From Planctomycetaceae bacterium (lineage in GTDB: Bacteria; Planctomycetota; Planctomycetia; Planctomycetales; Planctomycetaceae): DNA of 50,449 nt. The position numbers were made by a program, and so were the translations under genes. Below are positions 31,202 to 39,592 of the stretch, one piece after another; the first letter of the stretch is position 1; each line of letters opens with the position of its first letter. The notes beneath the pieces are model-generated. The model worked only from the letters and a program-made list of their open reading frames with translations. It did no database searches and was not told where the DNA came from. The DNA lies in contig JAKFUG010000041.1 in the NCBI GenBank assembly GCA_021732785.1, forward strand, positions 1 to 50,449. Direction: 5' to 3'.

Positions 31202-32458
31202 TTATTCGCCGATTTGGTACAACGGGCCGGCGATGCGGATGGGGCGGATGTCGAGACGGATGTTGAGGACGGTGTAATCGTCGCCGCCGAAGGCTTCGGT
31301 GTACCACCCGAGACTGTTCTCGTCGCGGGTGAAGCGAAACTCGAAACCATCGACCGATTCACTCCGGGCACGATCACCGTCGAACGCTAAGCCAATCGCT
31401 TCGCTATGCACGCAATCAATCAGCCGGCCCATCAGATCGGCGACCGTCGTGTTCGAGAGGATGTCGTTGTAAAACATCTTCCGCTTGTAGAACGGCCGAA
31501 AATTATCGGAAGACGGATCGAGTTTTTCGTCTTCGAGCTTCTCGGCTGCCGGAGTGACTTCGAACGTCTTCAAGTTGAACCGGTCACCGCGGTCGAGGTA
31601 CGTGAGCCGCACGTTTTTCAGATTGAATTTGTCGAGCGTTTCGTCCTGTTCGGTATGCGAGAGATCGAAGACGAGCGCCCCTTTGTAGCCGATCACTTTC
31701 ACCTCGGCCCCGCCGCGGACCACGACTGCGGAGTTTTCATCCACGCCGAGGCCGTATTTGAATTTCTGATCGTGCATGGCGACGATCGCGCGGGCAAAGC
31801 GGCCACGGACGAGCAGGTGCTGATCGACAAACCATTCGGAGTCGATGAACCCCAAGCCGCGGTCCAGTTCCTTTCCCATGCGGACACCAGTCAGCATCGT
31901 TTCCAACACCGATTCCGTATCGCGGAACATGATGCGGCTCATCACCGCGGCCCCGGCACTGGTCCCGGCAATCACACCGCCGCGGCGATAGACGTGCCAC
32001 ATGGCGTCGAGCATCGGCGTCGGCCGACCATCGGGCGATTGCAGCGCTTTGACGATCCGTTCCTGTTCGCCGCCGATCATGAACACGCCGGTGGCTTCCC
32101 GCACGCGGTTGACCCATTCGGGATCGGCCGCGATTTCGCTCGGCGGCTGCGTCACTTTCCGCCAGGCGAGGGGCACAACGAACGCATCGGCACCGGCTTT
32201 ATTGAGCGCACTGACCACCCAGCCCCCTTTGCGGATGGGATCGCCATTGGCGGTGGGAAGGACGGCAATTTTGGCCCCCGGACCGCCAGCGAGGCTGACA
32301 ATCTCTTCCCAGTACTCTTTCATGTCGAAGCGTTCGGAGCCACCAATGATGACCAGCGAACCCACCGGATCATTTTCATCCGGCCGTTCCGCAGCCGCAC
32401 CAAGGCTGGACAACATCACCAGCCCCATCGTGCAGGCCAGGGAGATGATGTAACGCAT
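31202..32458 (-). CDS. Secreted cyanophycinase-like peptidase (family S51)
   Basis: The 418-residue protein has a signal peptide (MRYIISLACTMGLVMLSSLGAAA). An S51 domain follows: GSLVIIGGSE near 33, FMIGGEQERI near 126, and nucleophile Ser167 in AGTSAGAAVMS. The WFVDQHLLVRGRF and YGLGVDENSAVVV motifs then follow. Cyanophycinase cuts cyanophycin (Asp-Arg polymer). The GGEQ in place of the common GGDQ, and a C-terminal extension of about 120 residues, suggest a variant exopeptidase. No cyanophycin synthetase is in the window, and secretion suggests an external substrate. GAGAGG precedes the ATG. Confidence 0.88.
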   Translation of the reverse strand: MRYIISLACTMGLVMLSSLGAAAERPDENDPVGSLVIIGGSERFDMKEYWEEIVSLAGGPGAKIAVLPTANGDPIRKGGWVVSALNKAGADAFVVPLAWRKVTQPPSEIAADPEWVNRVREATGVFMIGGEQERIVKALQSPDGRPTPMLDAMWHVYRRGGVIAGTSAGAAVMSRIMFRDTESVLETMLTGVRMGKELDRGLGFIDSEWFVDQHLLVRGRFARAIVAMHDQKFKYGLGVDENSAVVVRGGAEVKVIGYKGALVFDLSHTEQDETLDKFNLKNVRLTYLDRGDRFNLKTFEVTPAAEKLEDEKLDPSSDNFRPFYKRKMFYNDILSNTTVADLMGRLIDCVHSEAIGLAFDGDRARSESVDGFEFRFTRDENSLGWYTEAFGGDDYTVLNIRLDIRPIRIAGPLYQIGE

Positions 32459-32989
32459 GCGAACCTCTCAATCCTTGAGGGGCAACAACCTCAGCCCACT
32501 CCATGGCGGAGCGGAATTATAGACCGGGTCCGTCGGAATCGTGCAAGTCCATCCGGGAAGTTCTGGCGAAAAATTGAGCTTCCCCGAAAGGGCACGATGG
32601 CCGTCGGGCATCGTATTCAAGGATCAATGGTCACAGGTTCGTCAGAGTGGATACTCCATTTTTCGTGCCGCGAGTCGGCGAGTCCAGAGTCGATTTCCCC
32701 AAGTGACTGGAGAAATCGGTGAAAATCGGCACTTCAGGCAATTCGACAATTCCACACTCGTGAACAGAAGCGACCACAGCACCGCCATTTACCGTCGGCT
32801 GTCAATTTGTGCGGCCGAAATGCAGAATCAAAGATTGTCAAAATTGCCATTCCTGACATGTTGCGCCGTGGTGCTGAAATGTTATGCACATCGCTGCCAT
32901 GAATTGTGACATTCTTCGACAGGGGACTTTCTTCGCGCGTGATCCTTACAATGCCGATGGTTCGACACCACTCCATTCGGAGAGTCACC
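32459..32989. other. Divergent intergenic region, no gene seen
   Basis: This 531-base spacer separates the cyanophycinase-like gene and the membrane-protein gene, which point away from each other. It is less G+C-rich than its surroundings in parts (around 32740-32960) and should contain two promoters. A TACAAT hexamer near 32947 could be a -10 box, without a good -35. No repeat or small gene could be supported. The in-frame extension from 32906 has no ribosome-binding site. Confidence 0.5.
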
Positions 32990-33730
32990 ATGTGCCGACG
33001 AATCGGACAGTGCCTCCTCTTTCTCAGTTTCGCCGGTTCCCCACTGTGGGCGGGGATGCCGGCAGCGCTGCCCACGCCATTTACGGCGGACAAGTTCCCG
33101 CACTCGGATCACCTCAGCCCGTGGGTGAATGACCGGTTACAGGCGCTGTCGTTCTTTGTGTTCGCGACTCTGATGGTCGCCTGCCTCGTCCGCGGGTTAT
33201 GGAACACGTTTCGACGCGATTGGCCGGCGCTGCCCGTATTGAGTTACCGCGGCGCGTTAGTGGCCACATTGTTGTGGGGACTGGTCTCAATCATCGTGTT
33301 GACAATGATCTCCGGTGCGCGCGAGCTGATGACGCCCGGTGCCTGGCGGAAACAAGGGTGGACATATCGGCTCGATCAACCCTCAGCGTCGGAACCACAG
33401 GCCCGACAGCAGCGTCGTGAACGACTGGAAGCATTGCGGCTCGCCCTGTTGCAACATGCGGCCACTCATGAGGGGGCCTTCCCCGCAAACGCGAAGGAGA
33501 TCGGCGAAAGCTGGGCGGTGCCGGCGCATCCGGGGTTCGACTTCCTGTATCGACCGGGGCAAATGGCATCCAACACTACGGCCGCAATTCTCGTCTTTGA
33601 ACCGGAAGTCGGCGACCCGGAGCGGTTCGTGCTACTGGTCAACGGCATGATTGGCATGATGCGCACGCCTGAAGTGGACGCGGCGCTCGCGTCCACCAAT
33701 TCCGCGAAACAGGGGAGCAGCCATGAATGA
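32990..33730 (+). CDS. Hypothetical membrane protein, partner of DUF1559 gene
   Basis: The 246-residue protein has an N-terminal signal or anchor (CRRIGQCLLFLSFAGSPLWA) and two transmembrane segments at about 52-73 (FFVFATLMVACLVRGLW) and 88-110 (GALVATLLWGLVSIIVLTMI). A soluble C-terminal half follows, with an RRERLEALRLALLQHAATHE helix, then EGAFPANAKEIGES and ILVFEPEVGDPERFVLLVNG. This second half looks like the pilin-associated 'grow-down' region of planctomycete proteins, but no family can be named. Start 32990 has GGAGAG 6 bases upstream. Its 3' end overlaps the next gene by 8 bases, so the two are probably translationally coupled. Confidence 0.8.
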   Translation: MCRRIGQCLLFLSFAGSPLWAGMPAALPTPFTADKFPHSDHLSPWVNDRLQALSFFVFATLMVACLVRGLWNTFRRDWPALPVLSYRGALVATLLWGLVSIIVLTMISGARELMTPGAWRKQGWTYRLDQPSASEPQARQQRRERLEALRLALLQHAATHEGAFPANAKEIGESWAVPAHPGFDFLYRPGQMASNTTAAILVFEPEVGDPERFVLLVNGMIGMMRTPEVDAALASTNSAKQGSSHE

Positions 33731-34856
33731 CCCCTCGGCATTTTTGGACGAGCCATTTCCGCGCATCCCACGTTGGATGATATGGGTGGGCGGCTTGTTC
33801 GTCGTCTATCTCATCATTTTGCAATTGGCTTATGCCATCGCCGCTGATCGCGGTGTGGCCGTCATCAATTCGCTGGTTTTCGGCTGGCTGTCATTTTTCT
33901 TGCATCGACTCGGCATGATGCAACCGGACTGGCCGAGCTTATTGATAGGGGTTTTAGCGTTCATCACTCTGATGATGATCGTCCATACAATCGGTCACCG
34001 GGTGGCGATGGGATTCGGCGACGCAGGACGCTGGACCGGTCGATCCACATTAGCGGTGAGCGCGAGCGTGCTGGTGTTGTTTGCCGGTGGGGTTGCGATG
34101 GTCGGGGCGGCACATCAGGCCCTCTGGCTCAGCAGCGATGCGCGGACGACAAAATCAAATGCAAATTCTTCACCGTGGCCGGAACCGCCGGGATCATTCG
34201 ATTTTGTGCAACAAGCTCGATTAGCCGCATTGCAGTCCATGTCGCGAAACAATCTGAAATATATCATGTTGGACATGCACAACGCAGAAAGCACTTTCGG
34301 CTCTTTCCCTCCGGGAGCAATTGTCGATGAGCACGGACGAAGTCTCCACGGATGGGTCTTCTCTTATGCTGCATACGGAGCATATTGGATCAAAACGGAT
34401 TGGAAAACGGAACCGTGGGACGGGCCGACGAATCAGGAGTATGCCAAAGGGGCACTACCGGAATTCGTCAACCCGCAACTCGGTTGGCACGGGCAGTTCG
34501 ATGAACATGGCTATGCCTACATGCACTACGCCGCCAACATACATGGGTTCCCGAACAATCGCGGGCTGAAGATTACGGACATCACGGACGGCACGTCCAA
34601 CACGCTGGCCATCGGGGAAGTCGCCGAGAACTTTCAGCCGTGGGCGTCACCGTGGAATCGCCGCGACCCGGCGGATGGCATCAACGACGTCCCGTGGGGC
34701 TTCGGCGGTCCGCCTTCACAGAACGGTGCCATGTTCGCCTTTTTCGACGGTCAAGTCCGCCTCATCAGCCGCGACATTGACCGATCTGTACTGCGCTCAC
34801 TCGGACTTCCCAACGACGGCGGACCGACCGGGAACTGGGAAAGCAAATTGCGGTAG
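33723..34856 (+). CDS. DUF1559-domain protein with four N-terminal TM segments
   Basis: The 377-residue protein has four hydrophobic segments at about 19-40, 44-62, 70-90 and 108-130, followed by a DUF1559 core. The core starts SMSRNNLKYIMLDMHNAEST, carries TDGTSNTLAIGEV and ends with MFAFFDGQVRLISRDID. DUF1559 normally follows a single prepilin helix; here that helix is replaced by a polytopic membrane domain, so the protein cannot be processed as a pseudopilin. It overlaps the upstream membrane protein by 8 bases, which suggests the two work together in the membrane. Function unknown. Confidence 0.85.
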   Translation: MNDPSAFLDEPFPRIPRWMIWVGGLFVVYLIILQLAYAIAADRGVAVINSLVFGWLSFFLHRLGMMQPDWPSLLIGVLAFITLMMIVHTIGHRVAMGFGDAGRWTGRSTLAVSASVLVLFAGGVAMVGAAHQALWLSSDARTTKSNANSSPWPEPPGSFDFVQQARLAALQSMSRNNLKYIMLDMHNAESTFGSFPPGAIVDEHGRSLHGWVFSYAAYGAYWIKTDWKTEPWDGPTNQEYAKGALPEFVNPQLGWHGQFDEHGYAYMHYAANIHGFPNNRGLKITDITDGTSNTLAIGEVAENFQPWASPWNRRDPADGINDVPWGFGGPPSQNGAMFAFFDGQVRLISRDIDRSVLRSLGLPNDGGPTGNWESKLR

Positions 34857-34861
34857 CCGCA

Positions 34862-35476
34862 TCACACTGGTGGGGTGAGCAACTCGTTCAACGAAAGCCG
34901 GGCGACCTCATTCCCGGCGATCATGACGGGCACGGAATCGTTCACGCGAAGGATTTCCGTCCGTTGATACTGACCAGCGGGAGATGGTTCCGTCATCCGC
35001 TCCAACTGCCAATCTGCGAGGTTGACCAGCCAGTATTCAATGACGCCGGCACGGGCGTAAATGGCCGCCTTACGTCGATCCTGAAACACGGTTGAATCCG
35101 CAACCTCAATCACGAGGGCACAGTCGTTCGCCGTGGGATGGCGCGATTCGTAGTCCAGCGAACGTCCACGGACAACGGCGACATCCGGTTCAGGTCGGCT
35201 ATCATCCGTGGCCAATACATTCTGAATCCGGCAGTACCACCCTTTCGGCAGCAGTTCGTCCAGCATCTCATCCAGCCAATCGACGCGACTGTCGTGCAGC
35301 GGGTTCTTTGTCATCTTCGGCACCAACCACCCTTCGAGGAGTTCGAGGTTATCGTCTTCGTCGAAGACCCCGCTGTTCACCAGTTCTTCGTACTCCGCAA
35401 CGGTGAAGCGCTTCACCGGCCACGGGGGAATGCCGGGAGCAAGTCGCGGGACTGTCGGTTCGATGATCGCAGACAT
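34862..35476 (-). CDS. Uma2 family (DUF820) putative endonuclease
   Basis: The 204-residue protein is of the PD-(D/E)xK-fold Uma2 family, very abundant in planctomycetes and cyanobacteria. Visible core: LLEGWLVPKM, EPDVAVVRG (acidic residue), ALVIEVADST (E-x-x) and then DRRKAAIYARAGVIEYWLVN. The catalytic set looks complete. The function in cells is not established; nuclease activity is predicted from fold. It is convergent with the DUF1559 gene, 5 bases apart. A second, more divergent family member is at 44798-45382. Confidence 0.88.
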   Translation of the reverse strand: MSAIIEPTVPRLAPGIPPWPVKRFTVAEYEELVNSGVFDEDDNLELLEGWLVPKMTKNPLHDSRVDWLDEMLDELLPKGWYCRIQNVLATDDSRPEPDVAVVRGRSLDYESRHPTANDCALVIEVADSTVFQDRRKAAIYARAGVIEYWLVNLADWQLERMTEPSPAGQYQRTEILRVNDSVPVMIAGNEVARLSLNELLTPPV

Positions 35477-35548
35477 GGGCTTCGTCTCGTCGCGGAAGGA
35501 TGACGCCCGTACTTTAACACGAAGCGCGGAGACCGCCTACGAAAATGC

Positions 35549-35586
35549 AAAAGCCCGGCTGTTCTCCGAACGCCGGGCTTTTTTCC
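35549..35586 (-). terminator. Hairpin terminator after the propeller-like gene
   Basis: AAAAGCCCGGC, a 12-base loop, then GCCGGGCTTTTTT. It has T-runs in both directions and is placed 3' of the minus-strand gene that ends at 35606 and 5' of the Uma2 gene. The stem core AAGCCCGGC/GCCGGGCTT is shared with the hairpin at 37338-37373. Confidence 0.85.
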
Positions 35587-35605
35587 TTGTGGCTGTCAAC
35601 GAAAG

Positions 35606-36700
35606 TTACGGCAGCGGAACGCTCTTCAGGTTCAGCGACCCTTCGACCTGTTGCAGCACCACGGCGTGCGTGTCGTTCAGGCGATCGAGTTGCGTGGTTC
35701 CTTGCAGGGCCGCGATCGTCTCATACGCCTGCCCGGCAGTCCCGCCTCCGGTGACCGGTTCGGTGAGGCCGTCTTTGCGATCGAGATTCGCCGTGCTGAC
35801 CTTCATCACGCCGCGGGCGCTGTTGGCGAGCAACAGGAAGTCTTTGCCGTCCTGCTTGTAGGCGATCATATCGAGCGGCTGATTGCGGTTTCCGAGTTCC
35901 GCGACCGTGGTCCCCTTGATCTTGTCCGTCCCGGCGAGTTCCGCGACGGTGAATTTCACCAGCGGCGTGCAGGTAAATCCGGCGAGGACCGACGGTTCCC
36001 CATTGATGTTGAACGGCACGAACGTGCGGATGACCGCGTTGTCTTCCGACCGGCCATGTGCGGCATGATAAATCTGCAGATTGGCGGTGGCGTTCTTGTC
36101 ACCAAACGGGAAGGCCAATGCGCGCACGCCGGAGTTCGCCGTCCCGCTGGTGGAACCGGACGCGATCACCTGCCCGTCGACCCACGCGAGATCGGTGATC
36201 GAAGTGTCCCGATTGTTGCGGGCGCGGGGACCTTCCCCCGCGACCTTGTCTTCCGGTGCGTTCGGCAATTCGATGCGGGAGAAGCCGATGTCTTTCAGCG
36301 AAACGGCTTTGATTTCCCCGTTCGGCGTTAGCTTGACGATCTGCGGCCCTTTGGCCATCACCGACAGATAGATGTTGCCGCTTTCGGGATTCACGGCGAG
36401 GTCGTTGATCTGCACCTTTTCGGTGCCGAGGGCCTTCGCCACTTTGCCAGGGAGATCGGCAACATCGTATTGTGCGGCGGACGGTGCCCCGCCCTTGTCG
36501 CCGGTGCTGATCGCGACAATCGCCGCAGCCTTCGTATCACCGATGAGGAGAATGCCGTCCGGGCCGAATGCCAGCGGCCCGGCCGATTTCAGTTCGGGAG
36601 TTCCAACGGGCAGTTTGTAGAGATCGGCTGCGGAAACAGCAGCCGAAGCCGCGACGGCGACAGTCGCCGCAAGACCAAGACGCCGAAACAATGTTCGCAT
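35606..36700 (-). CDS. Secreted beta-propeller-like hypothetical protein
   Basis: The 364-residue protein has a signal peptide (FRRLGLAATVAVAASAAVSA). The rest has repeated blades: LAFGPDGILLIGDTK, DLAVNPESGNIYLSVM, TDLAWVDGQVIASG, DFLLLANSARGVMKVS. This pattern is typical of a six- or seven-bladed NHL/SMP-30-like propeller. No catalytic residues could be recognised. Probably periplasmic. ATG 36700 is preferred over 36709 because GAGGATGG lies 5 bases upstream of 36700, while nothing usable precedes 36709. Single-gene unit with its own terminator. Confidence 0.8.
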   Translation of the reverse strand: MRTLFRRLGLAATVAVAASAAVSAADLYKLPVGTPELKSAGPLAFGPDGILLIGDTKAAAIVAISTGDKGGAPSAAQYDVADLPGKVAKALGTEKVQINDLAVNPESGNIYLSVMAKGPQIVKLTPNGEIKAVSLKDIGFSRIELPNAPEDKVAGEGPRARNNRDTSITDLAWVDGQVIASGSTSGTANSGVRALAFPFGDKNATANLQIYHAAHGRSEDNAVIRTFVPFNINGEPSVLAGFTCTPLVKFTVAELAGTDKIKGTTVAELGNRNQPLDMIAYKQDGKDFLLLANSARGVMKVSTANLDRKDGLTEPVTGGGTAGQAYETIAALQGTTQLDRLNDTHAVVLQQVEGSLNLKSVPLP

Positions 36701-36871
36701 GGGAGCCATCCTCGCAGGAAAAGGGAAACCGCGACCATTCGCGGTTCGTCGATCCTACAAAACGGCGCTCGAAAGTGCGAAAGAAAAACCGGGCCGCGGA
36801 GGTGTTTCCAGCGCGGAGGGGCCATGATGGAGTTGAGAAACCATCCGGCGACGCGGAGCGTCGCGGCCGTG

Positions 36872-36896
36872 CGTTCCCACGCGGAGCATGGGAACG
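36872..36896. repeat. Palindrome CGTTCCCACGCGGAGCATGGGAACG
   Basis: CGTTCCCA and TGGGAACG flank a GC-rich centre. A related small hairpin (GCGACGCGGAGCGTCGC) precedes it at 36848-36864. Palindromes of this form occur at many places in some bacterial genomes, and it is placed here as a probable dispersed hairpin between two minus-strand genes. Only one copy is in the window. Confidence 0.5.
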
Positions 36897-36923
36897 AGTT
36901 GAACGAGTTGAGAAGCAGTCCAT

Positions 36924-37301
36924 TCAAGCGAACGAATCCGGTTCCAGCATCGCGCCGCAGTAAAGGCAATGTGTTCGCAGTCGATGATTGGGACGGTCAC
37001 ACTGCGGACATGTTGACGGCGCGATGTGAATGCGGCCGTCTTTCGTGCCGTCGCGCAAGTCGATTTCATCAATCGTGGCCTGCAATGTTTCTCGGGTGGT
37101 GATGCCGGACTTGGTGATCAATTCGCACAGTGCAATGACGACGAGATTAAGCCGTTCGACCTGGCATTCCAGATCATGAAGTTGATGCTGTTGGCGATCG
37201 GTTTTGGACTCCGTTCGCTTTGCGGTCGACTCGGCAAGATCCGCGGTGGTTCTCACCGCCTGCAGTTGCGATTGCTGAATCAGATCCCAAAGAAAATCCA
37301 T
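36924..37301 (-). CDS. Small coiled-coil zinc-ribbon protein
   Basis: The 125-residue protein has a hydrophobic/aromatic start (MDFLWDLIQQSQLQAV) and then a coiled-coil of heptads (LAESTAKRTESKTD; QLHDLECQVERLNLVVIALC) to about residue 62. The C-terminal zinc ribbon is CPQC..HCLYCG. It looks like a cytosolic adaptor or small regulator; I cannot assign a function. AAGGA lies about 10 bases upstream of the ATG. It is transcribed in the same direction as the downstream propeller gene but separated by over 200 bases. Confidence 0.75.
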   Translation of the reverse strand: MDFLWDLIQQSQLQAVRTTADLAESTAKRTESKTDRQQHQLHDLECQVERLNLVVIALCELITKSGITTRETLQATIDEIDLRDGTKDGRIHIAPSTCPQCDRPNHRLRTHCLYCGAMLEPDSFA

Positions 37302-37337
37302 ACTTCTTGTTCCTTACACACTTTCCGTTATGAAAGC

Positions 37338-37373
37338 GTGAAGCCCGGCATTTACGGAAACGCCGGGCTTCAC
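37338..37373 (-). terminator. Hairpin after cysK
   Basis: GTGAAGCCCGGC, loop ATTTACGGAAAC, GCCGGGCTTCAC forms a 12-bp stem 30 bases after the cysK stop. There is no clear U-run. The stem core is the same as at 35549-35586. Confidence 0.7.
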
Positions 37374-37403
37374 GGTATGGATCAAACGGAATGAGTTAAA
37401 TTT

Positions 37404-38336
37404 CTATCCTTGCAGATCCGCGAACAATGCTGTGGACAGGTACCGTTCGCCGCTGTCGGGCAGGACCGTGACGATCACCTTACCAGCATTTTCCGGACGG
37501 GCGGCGATTTTCAAAGCGGCGGCCATCGCAGCCCCGCAACTGATGCCGCAGGAAATCCCCTCTTTCCGCGCGAGCTGCTTGGCGGTCTCCAGCGATTCGT
37601 CGTCGGTCACCTGAATGATTTCGTCAATGAGGCTGCGGTCGAGAATATCCGGAATGAAACCCGCGCCGATGCCCTGAATCTTATGACGACCGGGGGCACC
37701 GCCCGACAACACCGGACTGGCGGTCGGTTCCACGGCGATGATTTTCACCGGATGATTTTTTTCTTTCTTCAGATACCGACCGACGCCGGTGATCGTCCCG
37801 CCGGTGCCGACACCGGCCACGAAAATGTCGACCTTGCCCTCGGTGTCGTGCCAGATCTCCGGACCGGTGGTTTTGAAGTGAATCGCCGGATTCGCGGGGT
37901 TCTTGAATTGCTGCGGCATGAACCAGCCGGGCTGAGCCGCGAGTTCTTCCGCCTTGGCAATCGCCCCCTTCATCCCTTCGGCACCGGGGGTGAGAATCAG
38001 TTCCGCGCCAAAACCTTTCAGCATCATCCGGCGTTCGACCGACATGGTTTCGGGCATCGTCAGCGTGAGCGGATAACCGCGGGCGGCGCACACGTAACCC
38101 AAGGCGATCCCCGTATTGCCGCTGGTCGGTTCGACCACGTGCATGCCGGCTTTCAGTTTGCCCGATTGCTCGGCGTCCCAGATCATGCTCGCGCCGATGC
38201 GGCATTTCACGCTGTACGCCGGGTTGCGGCCTTCAATCTTGGCGAGGACCGTGGCCTTCAAGCCTTGCGTGAGGCGATTGATCTTCACCAGCGGGGTGCG
38301 GCCGATGGTTTCTGAGTTGTCGGCAAAAATGGGCAT
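37404..38336 (-). CDS. cysK: Cysteine synthase A
   Basis: The 310-residue PLP enzyme makes cysteine from O-acetylserine and sulfide in the cytoplasm. PLP-lysine lies in [15 protein letters not shown], the CysK-type motif (CysM has SVKDR). [12 protein letters not shown] binds the substrate, [14 protein letters not shown] the phosphate, and [17 protein letters not shown] is the C-terminal motif. Length and motifs fit CysK. ATG 38336 is chosen because it starts the family N-terminus ([20 protein letters not shown]) and has GGAGCC upstream. The frame is open further upstream but not family-like. Confidence 0.96.
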   Translation of the reverse strand: MPIFADNSETIGRTPLVKINRLTQGLKATVLAKIEGRNPAYSVKCRIGASMIWDAEQSGKLKAGMHVVEPTSGNTGIALGYVCAARGYPLTLTMPETMSVERRMMLKGFGAELILTPGAEGMKGAIAKAEELAAQPGWFMPQQFKNPANPAIHFKTTGPEIWHDTEGKVDIFVAGVGTGGTITGVGRYLKKEKNHPVKIIAVEPTASPVLSGGAPGRHKIQGIGAGFIPDILDRSLIDEIIQVTDDESLETAKQLARKEGISCGISCGAAMAAALKIAARPENAGKVIVTVLPDSGERYLSTALFADLQG

Positions 38337-38568
38337 GCGAGGGCTCCTTCCAAATTCGGGGGATCGGGACTCCGTGCCCGTATTATGGACCGAAAGCGGG
38401 TCGCAGGTGAAGACCGACCCCGCGGAGAAATTGCCAAACCGCAGATTCCGCCTTCTCTTGCACAGGATGCGCAAATGTGTCGTTGCGCCACGGCTGTGCG
38501 TTGATGCAGTGCGTCTTGCAAGACCGCACGGCCGACACGGGCCGTGGCACACCAGACTTTCGCGGGTG

Positions 38569-38796
38569 TTAGATTTCGCCTTGCCGCATGTTATCGCGGG
38601 CTTGCAGGCTCCACAGCGCCCCCATGATCATTACGCCGCGAACAATGATGGCGGAAAGGGGGTCCATGGAATGGCTGGTGACCTGGACGACATCGCGCGA
38701 GGTCAGCTTGCCCGGCTGCCGCGGGAGCCATGATCGCGGTGCGAACAGGGCGTACAGAATCACGGCGGCGACAAAGAGCAAGTACGCGCGACGCAT
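38569..38796 (-). CDS. Small single-pass membrane protein
   Basis: The 75-residue protein has an N-terminal transmembrane helix ([15 protein letters not shown]) and a second hydrophobic stretch ([18 protein letters not shown]). [20 protein letters not shown] lies between. No family recognised. ATG 38796 is used because GGGGAGCG lies 8 bases upstream and the helix follows at once. Upstream of cysK on the same strand, 232 bases away. Confidence 0.65.
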   Translation of the reverse strand: MRRAYLLFVAAVILYALFAPRSWLPRQPGKLTSRDVVQVTSHSMDPLSAIIVRGVMIMGALWSLQARDNMRQGEI

Positions 38797-39038
38797 GGGG
38801 AACGCTCCCCGGAAAACCGGGTCAGAGTTGCGGACAGAACTCGTGCATTTCGTTCTGTCGACGGCCACCCACCGGCAGCTTGAGCCGAAACGCAACGCGC
38901 CCCATCAACGCTTTGCGGTTTAGCGGAGTGTGATGATCGCGGAGAGTAATGGGCTCACAATGCGTGGCTCTGCGCGGGGCGCGAAACCGCACAGCGAGGT
39001 AGCGCAACGGTGGGAAGCGAAAGAAGCCGTATCGAAAA

Positions 39039-39392
39039 CTATTCGTCGAGTTTTCCGAGGAAGCGGCCGCCGCTGAGAAACATGCCGTTATCGGTCGGTG
39101 CGCACCATTCCAGTTCCACGCGGTACGTGTACTGGCGCGTTTCGCTCGCCATTTTCACCGTGACTTCGCCGGGGGAAATCGCGCCGCGATGCACCAGACC
39201 GATGCCGAGACGGCTGATTTCGCGCGTCATCGCTTCCACCGTGTTGCCACGACGGGTGGTCACTTCGGCGGGAACCGTCAGATCGATCCGTTCATGCTCG
39301 CGGGCATTGCTGTCCGTCTGCTTTTCGATGCTTTCGAGAATCGAACGGAGATCCTGCACAGTCGGCCGAGACCAGGGGTCGGGAGTGTTCAT
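39039..39392 (-). CDS. PilZ domain protein
   Basis: The 117-residue protein matches the c-di-GMP-binding PilZ domain. RxxxR is seen in AREHERIDL (Arg, Glu, His, Glu, Arg) followed by TVPAEVTT. The second motif (D/N-x-S-x-x-G) is EISRLGIGL with Glu in place of Asp/Asn. A coiled-coil-like N-terminus (VQDLRSILESIEKQTDSNA) precedes it. It may sense c-di-GMP to control motility, adhesion or secretion; the changed second motif makes binding uncertain. ATG 39392 has GAGG 5 bases upstream. Confidence 0.8.
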   Translation of the reverse strand: MNTPDPWSRPTVQDLRSILESIEKQTDSNAREHERIDLTVPAEVTTRRGNTVEAMTREISRLGIGLVHRGAISPGEVTVKMASETRQYTYRVELEWCAPTDNGMFLSGGRFLGKLDE

Positions 39393-39592
39393 CGAAGCCT
39401 CATTGCCAGCAAAGACGAGACCGAGTCCATTGCCCGATCGACGGAAAGTCGACCGGACAAACAACTCTAGGTCACAATTGGCAACGTCGTGGGCTCGATT
39501 TTCAGCTTGTCAAACAACAAGTCACTTCCGGCACAGAGAAATCTGCTGGAACACTTTATCAGGAAGTGTGTTGCGATTTGGCAACTCGATGC

